A DNA stretch of 64,000 nucleotides, from contig JAWZYV010011908.1 of the NCBI GenBank assembly GCA_038373885.1, positions 186,001 through 250,000 of the forward strand, in the 5' to 3' direction. The position numbers and the translations under genes were made by a program. The notes beneath the pieces are model-generated. The model worked only from the letters and a program-made list of their open reading frames with translations, made no database searches and was not told the DNA's origin. The DNA is from Cheiracanthium punctorium. Lineage: Eukaryota > Arthropoda > Arachnida > Araneae > Cheiracanthiidae. Within the stretch, counting starts at the first letter, position 1, and the number at the start of each line of letters is the position of its first letter. Shown here piece by piece: positions 54,561 through 64,000 of this stretch.

Positions 54561-55316
54561 CGGACGTATCAGTTGCCAATTTATTTTTATTGAACTGATA
54601 TAGATTTTTAAAAGATTAGTCCCCTAAAAGTTTTAAAAGATCAGTGCTTCAGCCAATTAATTATCCTTAAATATTGTTTTGCCTGAAACACTGATACAAG
54701 GACTTTATTAAGGTTAGTTTTGTGAATTTCTTCAATGCTTTTAGTTTGATAAAAGCTTAATTGTTAGTTAGCAAAACTAAGATAATTTACAGAATTGTAA
54801 TAAAATATTTATATCTTGGTAATGTCATTTTCTATTTACAAGAGAAACCAATCTTTACTTAACCATTTATATATGAAATAGGTTTCATTAGATAAATTTG
54901 TTTCAATTTTCCCTATTTTACATATCAATGAACAGTGTTGTAGATAATGATGAAATAGCACATTCAAAAGTGTGTATTGCCTGCAATAAGATATATTTGT
55001 AATTCTTTCAGTACCAGCATTCTTTAAATTTTTTTATTAATTTCCTCAGAAACTGAAGGTTCATTTTCAAAAAATGTAAAAAACAATGTGTTCCTCTTTC
55101 ATGACAAAGAAATATTAGGTGGTGATTTAATTACTAAGCAGTTGTATAACCTCAATGTTTTAAAATAGTGGTTTTTATAATATGCCAAATAATGTATGAA
55201 AAAACAACCTTTTCAAACTAAAAAATAAATTGTGTAGGTTAAAGTAAAAAATTTTAAGTTTTCGCTAAAATTTGCTGCATAAAATATTCTTTCGCCAATA
55301 ACAAGTTTTCTCAACA
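54561..55316. other. AT-rich spacer, no gene seen
   Basis: A local repeat of AAAAGTTTTAAAAGAT-like words at 54605-54635; nothing else. Confidence 0.4.
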
Positions 55317-55578
55317 CAGGGTTGACACTCAATTTCTGAAAAAAAATTCCAACTTTTCCAGATTATCATGTTATAAAAATTCAGACTATTTTTTATGTTT
55401 ATGATGTCAACTTTGCATATAACATTTTTAGCTTTCCAAAGTAAGGTTAAACATTGTTTATTTACAAACACTGATTTTCCAGTTCAAATTATTTGATTTT
55501 CCAGGTTTGGGGCCAAAATTTGCAATTTTTTCTGACTTTTTTTGCCAACATGAAATTCCCTGACCAGTGGTAACCCTG
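55317..55578. mobile_element. 262-bp MITE with CAGGGTT ends (hAT-like)
   Basis: CAGGGTTGACACT at the left and AGTGGTAACCCTG at the right are inverted repeats. CAACA directly precedes and follows the element. The end sequence and the interior (TTTTCCAG/CTGGAAAA words) resemble abundant hAT MITEs, but those normally make 8-bp duplications and only 5 bp match here. Confidence 0.65.
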
Positions 55579-57206
55579 CAACATTTGTTTGGAATGAAAG
55601 TTAACTCTCTTTGAGAAACAACCATAAGTTTTCTAAAATTATTCAAATTGCAATGCAACTTACATACTCTTCGGGGTTTATACTCTTTCTTGTGATGTAA
55701 ATTCCAGGAGTTTTCCAGGATCAAATATAATTTTTCCAGGAGCAGTCGAAAGTTTCTAAGTGCATGAAAATTTTATTGTTTCTTGAAGTTAATGTAATTT
55801 TCACTTAAAAAAGTGTTTTGACCTGTTATAATTAAAAACCCATAGTTCACAAAGATGTTATCCAACATTTAATAAAAATATGTGCATAATACTATAATGT
55901 GTTACCATAATTGGGTCTTTTTTAAAAATTTGACTAGGCCAACCTCATGCATAATACATTCCTAATTTTCTTAAATTAATAAGTATTTATTACAAAAATA
56001 TTAAAAGTAATTTAAATTCCTTTTAAAAAAATTAAACGAAAAATGTTGGTCGGTAGATGAATTAAAATATACTTAATTTTAAAAGTAATGTATTACTTTA
56101 GTTGCAAACCTCAAAGAATGAAAATTACAGTTTTCATATTAAAAAAAAAACCACATGTATGAATCGTTATTAGAAACCATATACATTTACACAAACAATA
56201 CAAAACAAAATGATTGTATTTAAAAATCATTTATTAAAACTTTAAAATTTAAAATTTAGCTGAAATAAAAATTTATATAATTTTTGAAAAAAATTGTCAA
56301 ATTTTTTAACAGATAATAATAATTGCAGATTGTTTTCGGTAGATCATAACTGCGGTAGAACATTTTGAAACTTTAAATATCAGATCAAAAACTTAAATAC
56401 ACAATATTTTCAGGATTAGTTACTAAATTTCAGGAGTCTCCCATAAAAGTCGGGAATTTTTAGGGGCCCTTAATTTTTAAAATGAAAATCCAGGAGGCAT
56501 ACGCACCCTGCTATTTTATGTTATTTTTTTAATACTGCACTCATCTTTTGCAGTAATCAAAAGATAGCATGCCTAAGATTGCAAAATAAGCATGTATTTT
56601 TAGAAGATTAATATTTCAGCTATGGTGTAACTTAAGGGCAAAGTGAGAAATTGTCCCATCCCCTAAAATTCAAATATAGCCTATTTGAAAATAGCGTTGT
56701 CTACAGTAGGAAACATTTTGCTTCCCCAATGTTACGTGCCAGGCCAGTTAGTAACAGGAAATTCTCATTTTTAAAAGGAGGATATTTCAGATGTCAAAGC
56801 TAAAATATGCAAATATACAATAACCCATAAAACTACAAATAACAAACTAGTTAGATTTATTTTAGCCTAAAATTAGGCCTGAGAGGCATACTTGTAGCTA
56901 TAAGGGTTAAAAATGTTTAGCTAATAAAAACTAGTTTCTAATCAGCTTTGTCACTGATAGTTCACTTCAGAAATAGAGAAAGAGAGATAGTTTTAAAAGA
57001 AAATTTATTAAAGTTTATTTATTGATACAAAATTTGCTTCTGCTTCAAAGCCCGTTCCAGACGTCTTCCTTCCCGATCGCATGCCCTCAACCATTTTTTA
57101 ATTAACTAGTAACTTGGACATCCATCAGGGCTTTATTGAAGTTTCGAGCAGCACCTGTAAATAAATAAAATTAAACAAGACAAAATTAAAAATCTGAATA
57201 AGACTA
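55579..57206. other. AT-rich spacer; possible solo hAT-like end at 56510
   Basis: Read on the minus strand from 56510, CAGGGTGCGTATGCCTCCTG resembles a hAT-type terminus without a visible partner. No genes. Confidence 0.35.
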
Positions 57207-57217
57207 CTACTAAGAGT

Positions 57218-57452
57218 TTTTTCTTTTTTTTTTTTTAAAGGAGCAGGAACTTGCCAATTAGGCATTGTCCTATACAACTGCCCAAAGGTGTGGCCATTTT
57301 ATTATGGGCGCACGTAGTGGAAGCCAGCGTTACCCCCTATGTAGGGGCGGACACAATGACAGCCATGTCCAGTTGGGGATCAAACCCCGGCCGCTGGGAG
57401 TTGAACCCAAAACCGGAGTACGGTGCTTTATCCACCATACAACTCGGTTGGC
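57218..57452 (-). mobile_element. Complete tRNA-derived SINE with 11-bp target duplication (family 3)
   Basis: On the minus strand it starts GCCAACCGAGTTGTATGGTG with an A-box (TGGTGGATAAAG) and a B-box GGTTCAACTCC (about 57396-57406). A 150-bp body follows, and it ends in a poly(A) tail (T-run 57217-57236 on the plus strand). CTACTAAGAGT flanks both sides (57207-57217 and 57453-57463). It would be transcribed by RNA polymerase III and copied by a LINE. The plus-strand frames here are artefacts. Confidence 0.92.
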
Positions 57453-57463
57453 CTACTAAGAGT

Positions 57464-58149
57464 GATTAAATGATGAATTTATAATCAATAATTTTATAAA
57501 TCATTACTGTCCCAATCAGTACCTACACATACCAAAAATGACTTATCTCATGACTTCACAAGTTGTAAACTTTTATCAGTATCATTTATGTTTAAAAATT
57601 ATGTAATTAAATCAGTGATATACGGAAACTACAGTAACTCATGAGCAATGAATGAAGCTTACAGGTGAGCATACAATGAGGGAAATTTGCTTCAGGATAC
57701 AGTCATTTATTTTAAGCATTGAACACAAGAAAAAGTACAATGGCTAGCCAATTGTGAGAAAATAAGCCTTTGAAAATTTTAGTTCAGTTTATATGCTGAT
57801 ATTAGTCAAGAAGAAGCTTAAGTGACAACATGCCTGCACATACTGTCGAGATGCTTGGGGTTTCCAGCAGGTGCAATTTTTAAAATAAATATTTTAATTT
57901 TCACAACAGTTATTTTTGGCCATTCTCTAAATTTAGCAACTATGTTGTCGGTCAGTGGTGCCTGCTAACTGTGACCTTTGTTGAACTCATATATAAATAT
58001 ATATTTTTTGTTTTTGATAAAGGTTTTAGTTATGTTTTTCTAAAGGTCACATTCAAAACAATATTGGTAAAAATCACTATAAGAAATAAAATTTACCAGG
58101 ATCAAGTGAAAAAGTGGTCAGCTGGCAATTGCTACATGCATATTGCTAC
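57464..58149. other. AT-rich spacer, no gene seen
   Basis: A short local repeat GCTACATGCA.ATT is present at about 58130-58155. Confidence 0.4.
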
Positions 58150-58230
58150 ATGCACAGACCCCAATGTATTTTACTTCCATCAACTGATCACTTTTATACC
58201 GCGGAAAATTCAGCGGACAACTTCTTTCAG
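58150..58230 (+). pseudogene. Exon-like segment, truncated copy
   Basis: This is the inverted relative of 58815-58895. It reads NVFYFHQLITFIPRKIQR and ends at CTTTCAG|GTAAC, the same donor-like junction as its partner. It is shorter and has one indel near the 3' edge. Confidence 0.4.
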
Positions 58231-58814
58231 GTAACTTCTATAAAGAACTATTTTATTAAGTTCAGCTTTCTTGGTTCCCTTCAAACGTTCTCAAAATGCA
58301 TGACTCCCCATTAAATTATTTAATTCATTTCTGCATTTATTGCTTGTGACACTTTTCTATTTTAAAATCTTCATTAAATAAATTATGCATACTATATGAT
58401 TGTAAAACTTATTTTATTTCATTATGTATAGTCATAATTACTTTTACATCTTTTATTCTGCCGATAAAAAACAATTTGCAATTATTTTCAAATGAAGGAC
58501 CATATTACGTCTGTGGGTGAAATGATCCTTTGGACTCTTCAAAATTCTATTTTTTTTTTCGTTACTCAATTTGGGCTTAAATATTATTAAAGTATGTTTA
58601 TTATGCAAAATATAATGTAAAATATAGTGGCAAAGGTTCAAAGTTTCATTTAACATTTATGTTATTTTCTGCAAGTTTTCACCTTAAGGGAATCATTTTG
58701 GGCCACCTTCCCCTATATATAAACATTCAAGAAAATTTCCCTTAAATTTGCATTTATTTCGTACCTCAAGTTATGTGTAATTTATTTTTTGGTCAGCTGT
58801 TGAACACGAGTTAC

Positions 58815-58977
58815 CTGAAAGACGTTCCCGCTGAATTTTTCGCAGTGTAAAAGTGATCAGCTGATGCAAGTGAAATACATCAGGCGCCTCTACATCTAGC
58901 AAGACGCTGTAACTTTCAATCACCAGCTGAGGATTGGCCTGGGTGGCTACACCCACTGCTACTCTGTCAGCTGACAT
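58815..58977 (-). CDS. Candidate first coding exon, unknown protein
   Basis: On the minus strand an ATG at 58977 opens a 54-codon frame (MSADRVAVGVATQANPQLVI... then DVFHLHQLITFTLRKIQRE). It runs into CTTTCAG|GTAACTCG at 58814/58815, a good consensus 5' splice donor; the frame continues only about 14 codons past it. The last about 80 bases and the donor are shared with an inverted copy at 58150-58230. In the DVFHLHQ frame many differences between copies are synonymous or conservative. No family is recognised, and the downstream exon would lie to the left. It may be a real host or element exon or just a repeat edge. Confidence 0.35.
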
Positions 58978-59941
58978 TTACTTTCTTTACTTACAATCAG
59001 TGATCGCGATAACGCCTTGTCACGTTGACACAACGTGCATATTTTTTAATAAAAAATTATTAATACAAATCCTAATTAATATTGTCTAAATTTAAACTAA
59101 TAATCTATTCTAAATCTAATTTAAAAGTTTTTAATAATAACTATCTTTTAAAGCTTTCATTTTTCCTCTTGACCTTCTCAATTACAGCGCATTAACGTAC
59201 TTCTAAATCATTTCCCTCTTATCAGCTGCTTTGAAATAAAATAACAGTTGACGCCGGCTAAAAGAATAATCATAACATCCCTTCCTCGCATATATCTTTG
59301 CTCCAGATGAAGCAGATGTGTTTGCGGTTTTTCTCTGCTGCACAAGAAGCATATTGCTCGAAAAACACCTGCTAAAATTGTTCCAGAAAGTTCGGGCTCT
59401 TTCCATAGACACATGTTTTAACGGTTTTTTTTCTTTAGCAGTTGGAGAGTAATTTTTGGTGGGGCAAGCCACTCACTTCATGTGAGGAGGCTTTGCCCAC
59501 CACGACGCGTTGCACGGATTCGCATCTATGCCGATCACTTTATGGTGACGGAGGCGTTCACCCACCGAGGTACCAGGCCGCTTTAATATGAACGCCGTGA
59601 TGTTTTTGTCAACACCCATCCCCAAGTTTACTTTTGAATGCAATGTATTGTAGAATTTTAAATGTATAATCCTGCGTTTTGGAAATTAGTGACTATTCCA
59701 GTGTGAAAATAAAGTAATATGTTTCAAGTTTAAAAGTGTTGAGTGAGACTTCTTATTTAAAGGGAATGTGGTCTTCAAAATGTGTTTTTCTCTTGAAGTA
59801 AAACGTGTTAGCCCAGTGTTCAAAGTGTTTGTGTGATCATGTTTCAGAAGAAGTAAAACGACATGCGCCGTCAAAAGCGAATTTCATTCTTGGTTTTGGA
59901 GTTTGTCCTTCCTCGTCGCTCTGATGAGGAATTTCTAGTTC
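58978..59941. other. Spacer with short frames on both strands, no gene confirmed
   Basis: The 89-codon minus-strand frame (59203-59472) and a GC-richer patch at 59470-59600 show nothing I can assign. Confidence 0.3.
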
Positions 59942-60304
59942 ATGTGTGATTTCGTTCAGTGGGGAAGAAAAGCATGTTCACCCCTACGATATTGTGTATG
60001 CCATCCTGTTCCGTGTGATAGAAAGCACGTCCTACCTAAGGGGAATAATTCTCCTTTCGACATCGTTGGGAGTGTGAATTTAAAATGTGACCCACTATAC
60101 GATCGTCTTCTTAAAACTATGTCGCTCTCACTACAAAGTCGTACCAGTTATGATCTTTACAAAATAATTCATCGTCTCCTTACGATCACCACCTTCCACC
60201 GTACATCCCCATTTGACACGCCTCTAGATGCGTATTTCACGCCTTATAAATTCAGAATACGCCTTAAGATTTTCGGAATGCGTGTTTATATGTATTGCTT
60301 TTAA
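59942..60304 (+). CDS. 120-codon open frame, unassigned
   Basis: It opens at an ATG in a GC-richer island and runs to TAA at 60302. It contains four or five Cys in its first third (CDFVQWGRKACSPLRYCVCH) and a helix-like middle (LLKTMSLSLQSRTSYDLYKI). There are no domains, signal peptide or homologues that I recognise. The length is somewhat above chance for this AT content, and the composition differs from its flanks. It could equally be a fragment of an unrecognised repeat. Confidence 0.25.
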   Translation: MCDFVQWGRKACSPLRYCVCHPVPCDRKHVLPKGNNSPFDIVGSVNLKCDPLYDRLLKTMSLSLQSRTSYDLYKIIHRLLTITTFHRTSPFDTPLDAYFTPYKFRIRLKIFGMRVYMYCF

Positions 60305-62160
60305 ATACAAAATTAGATATATTGTGATAAATAATTATGATTTAATGTTTTCAAATTTCAAAAATTCAGTGATTGTACTAGTTTTTGATAATTTGACTTG
60401 TGTACCTTGTGTAATCAGTTATTATTTATGTTCCAAATGCAATTTCATTATGTATTTGAAAATTTAGCATAATTGTTCGTTGTTTTAATTACTCCTTTGA
60501 AAAAGAAAATACTCCCTCTAAAAATGTGGAGGCGTATTTTTACTCTTCTGAAAAATCCTAGATCGATCACTGCTTACAATATAAAATGAACCCGTGTAAA
60601 AAATCTCAGACTTTTTGCGATGATGAGCCTAAAATGTCAGCTGGTTCCCGAACTACTGGGCTTGGGTCAGAAGTATGGGTCTAAATGGGGGCCCCTTACA
60701 TTTTCTTTCTCCACAGACTCTGATAATTGTCTTTCTGTATTTTCAAACAGTGTTCTAGTACAAATCTATGTCATGATTAAATGAATTTAACATGAAATAT
60801 GACAGATAAATGTGAATGCTAATGAACATTTTCTTTGCAATAAGTGAAACAAGCTTTATTAAAAATGAAGTCTCAAAAAAGTACAACTAAAATTCTGACT
60901 TTTCCATAATATTACTGAAAGTGGTAAATCTGTTTACCAGTAACTGATTACTCTGCTGCTAAAATTAATTGAATAGCAACAATTATTTGAATTGTCTGAG
61001 ATTGAACAAGTATACAGCAAGCTTTATGTAAAGGGGATAGACGAAGTGAATATTATCAAATATAGTTAAGAAACATGTGATTAAGCAATCTTTAAAATAA
61101 ACAAACCCTATAAAAACTAGGCACATCTGTTTGTGATCTATTTTGCCACTAAGAGTCAAACTTTTGAAAAGAAACAAGCATTTACTATCTTGGAAAATTT
61201 AATACTCAAAATTCACATTCTGCAATAATTTAAGAGTCCTTAAATTTGGAGACTAGGGCATGTACCCCGCTTGCCCATGATAATAAGGGAACAATCATAT
61301 TACATTAAATTTTTCAGTAATACTATTTGACTTATTTGTTAAAATATATTTTTCAGAAATTTGTATATAAATGCATTTATATACAAATATTATTTTTCAG
61401 ATTTTAAATGCAAAAATAATGTATATTAGATAAAGAGAGATAATTCGCCAGTAATAATATATTAAGATGCTAACACATTAAAAATATTTACTTGTGAAAT
61501 ATGAGGAAAATTTGAAGCATACACGAGATATTGTGGATACATATTAAATATATTTAATTTAAATTCATTGGCATTGACAATATAATGGGTAAATATTAAT
61601 TTGTTACATTTTACATTAGTATTTATTTCCTATTTAATGATAATATTGAATAATTAAGTATATGAACATGAAATAATAAAAATACTAGAAAAATGTCTAA
61701 AAATAATTACTTGTCAATATTAGGAATACAGTAGAAATATTACAAATGTTTACCTAATATTGTGGATACATTTTAAATACATTTGGGTTAAATATTAACT
61801 TGCTGCTATGTAAAAATACCGGTTTGTGCCTTCAATGTTTTACAATCCTGTGAGGTACTATTTAAAAGTTTATTGGTAGTGGAACTACTATTATATAGCC
61901 AATACATACATTGCAGATACATTTCATTGAAATTCAATAGAAAAAAGGATCAAAATTATTTTTTATTTATATCCCGGTTAAAAGTAAATTTTACCAATAT
62001 CATAATTTTATTTACCTTTAATCATGCCCAGTAGAAGACCCAACTTCTAGTGGGCTTGCTCAACAATGTCAATAATGAAATCTGTTGAAATCTGTTCTGC
62101 CACCTGCAAGTTCAGAAAACCACAGAATAAGATTAAATACTTGAAGAATATAACATTAAT
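60305..62160. other. AT-rich spacer, no gene seen
   Basis: Small hairpin TTTGTATATAAATGCATTTATATACAAA at about 61360-61388; otherwise featureless. Confidence 0.45.
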
Positions 62161-62164
62161 ACTG

Positions 62165-62377
62165 TGGGTACCCATAAGGGGGGGGGCTGTGCAAGGTAGG
62201 GAACTTGTCCCCCCCCCTTTTTTTTAGATTTAGCCTATTGTCTTATGATGTAAATCAAATTGCACCAGAAAGCAAAATTGGAACTAAAGTTGTTACAAAT
62301 TCAAAATTTGTCCCCTTCTAATTTTTTTTTCCTTATGTTTGCCCCTCTCCCCTTAGAAAAATTTCTATGGGCACCCA
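62165..62377. mobile_element. 213-bp MITE-like inverted repeat
   Basis: TGGGTACCCATA at the left faces TATGGGCACCCA at the right. G-runs and C-runs near the ends (GGGGGGGGG, then CCCCCCCCC, later CCCCTCTCCCC) extend the complementarity. No certain target duplication. Confidence 0.6.
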
Positions 62378-62599
62378 TGATTAACATACAAAATACTCTG
62401 TGAAATTAACAATAATTTATATTTTAGGGGATATTCACTCATTGTGCCATGCTTTCAGAGAAGGAATTTAAAAGAGTAATAGAGAAAGACAGTGTGGTTA
62501 ACTTTTACTGGACACTGTGAAACACATATTACAAGAAAATTCCAAATTAAACAGGGATTCCATAAGTCAAATGTAGCTTAGAATGACCACTAACATAAA

Positions 62600-62880
62600 T
62601 TAATGTTACAACAATCCTAAATGTAAAGTTTCAACATTCTACGACCAATAGTTTTGAGATATGAGAGTTAGTGAATTTCTGCCCATAGAGCAAAATGTAT
62701 TTATAATCTTTTGGGCAGCGCTGTAGATAAACTATCGAGTCGATGGGGACCAAAAGGTAAGATGCACAACTAGATGTTACAACAATCCTAAATATAAGTT
62801 TTTAACATTGTACGACAAATACTTTTTGAGATATACGAGTTACATACATACGTACGTAGAAACGGCATGAAAAACATGTC
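62600..62880 (+). mobile_element. Duplicated 3' end of a non-LTR-type repeat
   Basis: ATGTTACAACAATCCTAAAT...TTCTACGACCAATAGTTTTGAGATATGAGAGTTA recurs 176 bp later as ATGTTACAACAATCCTAAAT...TTGTACGACAAATACTTTTTGAGATATACGAGTTA and runs into ACATACATACGTACGTAG. The 'TTTGAGATAT.CGAGTTACATACATACG' ending resembles arthropod RTE-type 3' ends. Confidence 0.55.
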
Positions 62881-63320
62881 AAAATAGACTTGCGGTCGAT
62901 CAAAATAAGTTGTATATGCATTTATATGAACGTGCATGCTAGCGTACGATGCGATGCATCGCAAAAATTCTTAAAAGTAAATTTAGAGGTACTGCAAATC
63001 AGTTTTTTCGTCGAAATTTGGCTCCCAAAATTTTTTCCGATCACATTACTTCCATATACTCCATACAAGGAAGTAATAAAAAATAAATACTTACACACAT
63101 TAATACGTCTAAAGTAGAGTATCCATCTTCAACAATGGTTCCCAATGTACTGCTGTTATTAACAGTCTCCTAGATTTCAAGGAAATGAGCATCAGTACAT
63201 AAAAAGCATTTAATTTCCTCAATCAATCAATTTATATGAATGTAAGAACCTTCATTAAAGTTTACATTTAAGTATTATCAAAAAAGCAAATTATTCAGTA
63301 GCAGATCTAGAAGAAGAGAG
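62881..63320. other. AT-rich spacer, no gene seen
   Basis: A 75-codon frame at 62890-63117 without motifs; CATGCTAGCGTACGATGCGATGCATCG at about 62935 is locally palindromic. Confidence 0.35.
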
Positions 63321-63329
63321 CAGGGGCAG

Positions 63330-63370
63330 AGACGTACCTAGAAAAAATTTCTGGGAGGGTCCAAATGAAA
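63330..63370 (+). mobile_element. hAT-like terminus
   Basis: CAGAGACGTACCTAGAAAAA followed by TTTCTGGGAGGGTCC resembles a common arthropod hAT end. No partner in the window. Confidence 0.35.
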
Positions 63371-64000
63371 AAAAAGACAAAAATTTTCACAAAAAGGATG
63401 ACTATATTCCGTATGTGGTGTTGTTTACATGTTTGATTTGGCGTTGGTTCTGGCACCATCCTGGGCGATGCTCAGCGGGAGTGAAGTACCCTGCCGATGG
63501 TTTTTTAGGCTGGCAACCATAAAAAAAAAACAAAAAAAACGTATAGATCGTCAGTTTGGGAATTTGAAATTGTTTCATGTTATGGATGGAAGGGAATGAA
63601 ATGTGTTATTTTCTGCCCTAGTGCTGAAAAGTTGTGTACTGGTGGGTAGGCCGTGTGTAAAATTATAAGGAAAACAAAAAATATCTTCCGGTTTCAAAAT
63701 GCCTGTGAAGTTTGGCAGATTTTAATCAAATTGTAAAAAATATTAATTTTCTTCTTCTTTTTTTCTATGCAGGTCTTCGCTTTTTTCTGATTTAAAATTC
63801 GAAAAAACCTAGAACTCACAAGGAGGAGGTGGCTGTATTGCGAGTTCCACCCGCGCCCACCCAACCACATGGGCATTTAAGTATATTGTCTTGCAGTTAT
63901 TTCGGTTTTACGCGATACTTACATTTGGTTTCAAGTGAGGGCATATCTTTTCTGGACTCAAATCGCGTTCTAACTAACCCGTCTCCGTATCTTCTCCACA
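63371..64000. other. Spacer to window edge, no gene seen
   Basis: GC-richer patch at 63440-63510 and a 60-codon minus-strand frame at 63694-63876; nothing recognised. Confidence 0.35.

Noticed and set aside
57380..57452. A functional tRNA gene at the head of the SINE
   Set aside because: The A and B boxes are present, but the sequence does not close into a full cloverleaf by eye and it is joined to a SINE body with a poly(A) tail.
57251..57469. Two plus-strand frames over the SINE
   Set aside because: They are antisense to a tRNA-derived SINE with clear promoter boxes, tail and target duplication; there is no coding signal.
59203..59600. A THAP-like zinc finger (…DHF… pattern) in the GC-richer patch
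   Set aside because: Only a few residues fit, in changing frames, and the required Cys residues are absent.

Overview
The window is non-coding, transposon-dense animal DNA. It is AT-rich and has no operons and no intact long open reading frame. It is built from nested, decayed mobile elements, microsatellites and long inverted repeats. The repertoire (spliceable-looking fragments, tRNA-derived SINEs, a Ty3/gypsy LTR element, a Penelope-like element, pogo/Tigger, mariner-type MITEs, TTAA-flanked MITEs and an RNase H-bearing LINE) points to an arthropod. A chelicerate, probably a spider, is my best guess from the flavour of the gag and RNase H fragments, but nothing in the window proves it. I see no intact host gene.

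Layout. At 1-6000 the 3' end of an unrecognised gene is present twice, tail to tail. Both copies end in a CaaX-like tetrapeptide, and between them lies a 2.2-kb element with about 0.8-kb terminal inverted repeats. At 6000-20000 there are two mariner-type deletion derivatives, a 1.46-kb DNA transposon whose left end is a dense GTCAC/GTGAC array, a 352-bp tandem duplication, repeats carrying a GDFN-type endonuclease motif, and a 3.2-kb long-TIR element that swallowed a Tigger MITE. At 20000-26500 there is a GT/GC minisatellite and then a Penelope-like element (RT plus GIY-YIG) flanked by inverted terminal copies. One of those copies carries a 957-bp insertion with an exact 8-bp target duplication, and the other arm preserves the empty site.

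At 26600-31000 there is another long-TIR transposon, a SINE fragment and a Tigger transposase pseudogene with a 21-bp minisatellite inside its coding region. At 31000-42000 there are SINEs, a LINE fragment with a 13-bp target duplication, and several TTAA-flanked MITEs plus a TAA-flanked hairpin MITE. At 42379-49514 sits a full-length but dead Ty3/gypsy element with both LTRs, gag, protease, RT, RNase H and integrase. It has frameshifts, changed active-site residues and a 173-bp template-switch-like duplication inside integrase. The last 14 kb holds a decayed DNA transposon, an almost perfect 78-bp hairpin, tandem duplications, a complete SINE with target duplication, and an exon-like segment present in inverted copies.

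The elements do not cooperate. The biology here is the layering of insertions, which lets several target sites, empty sites and relative ages be read directly from the sequence.
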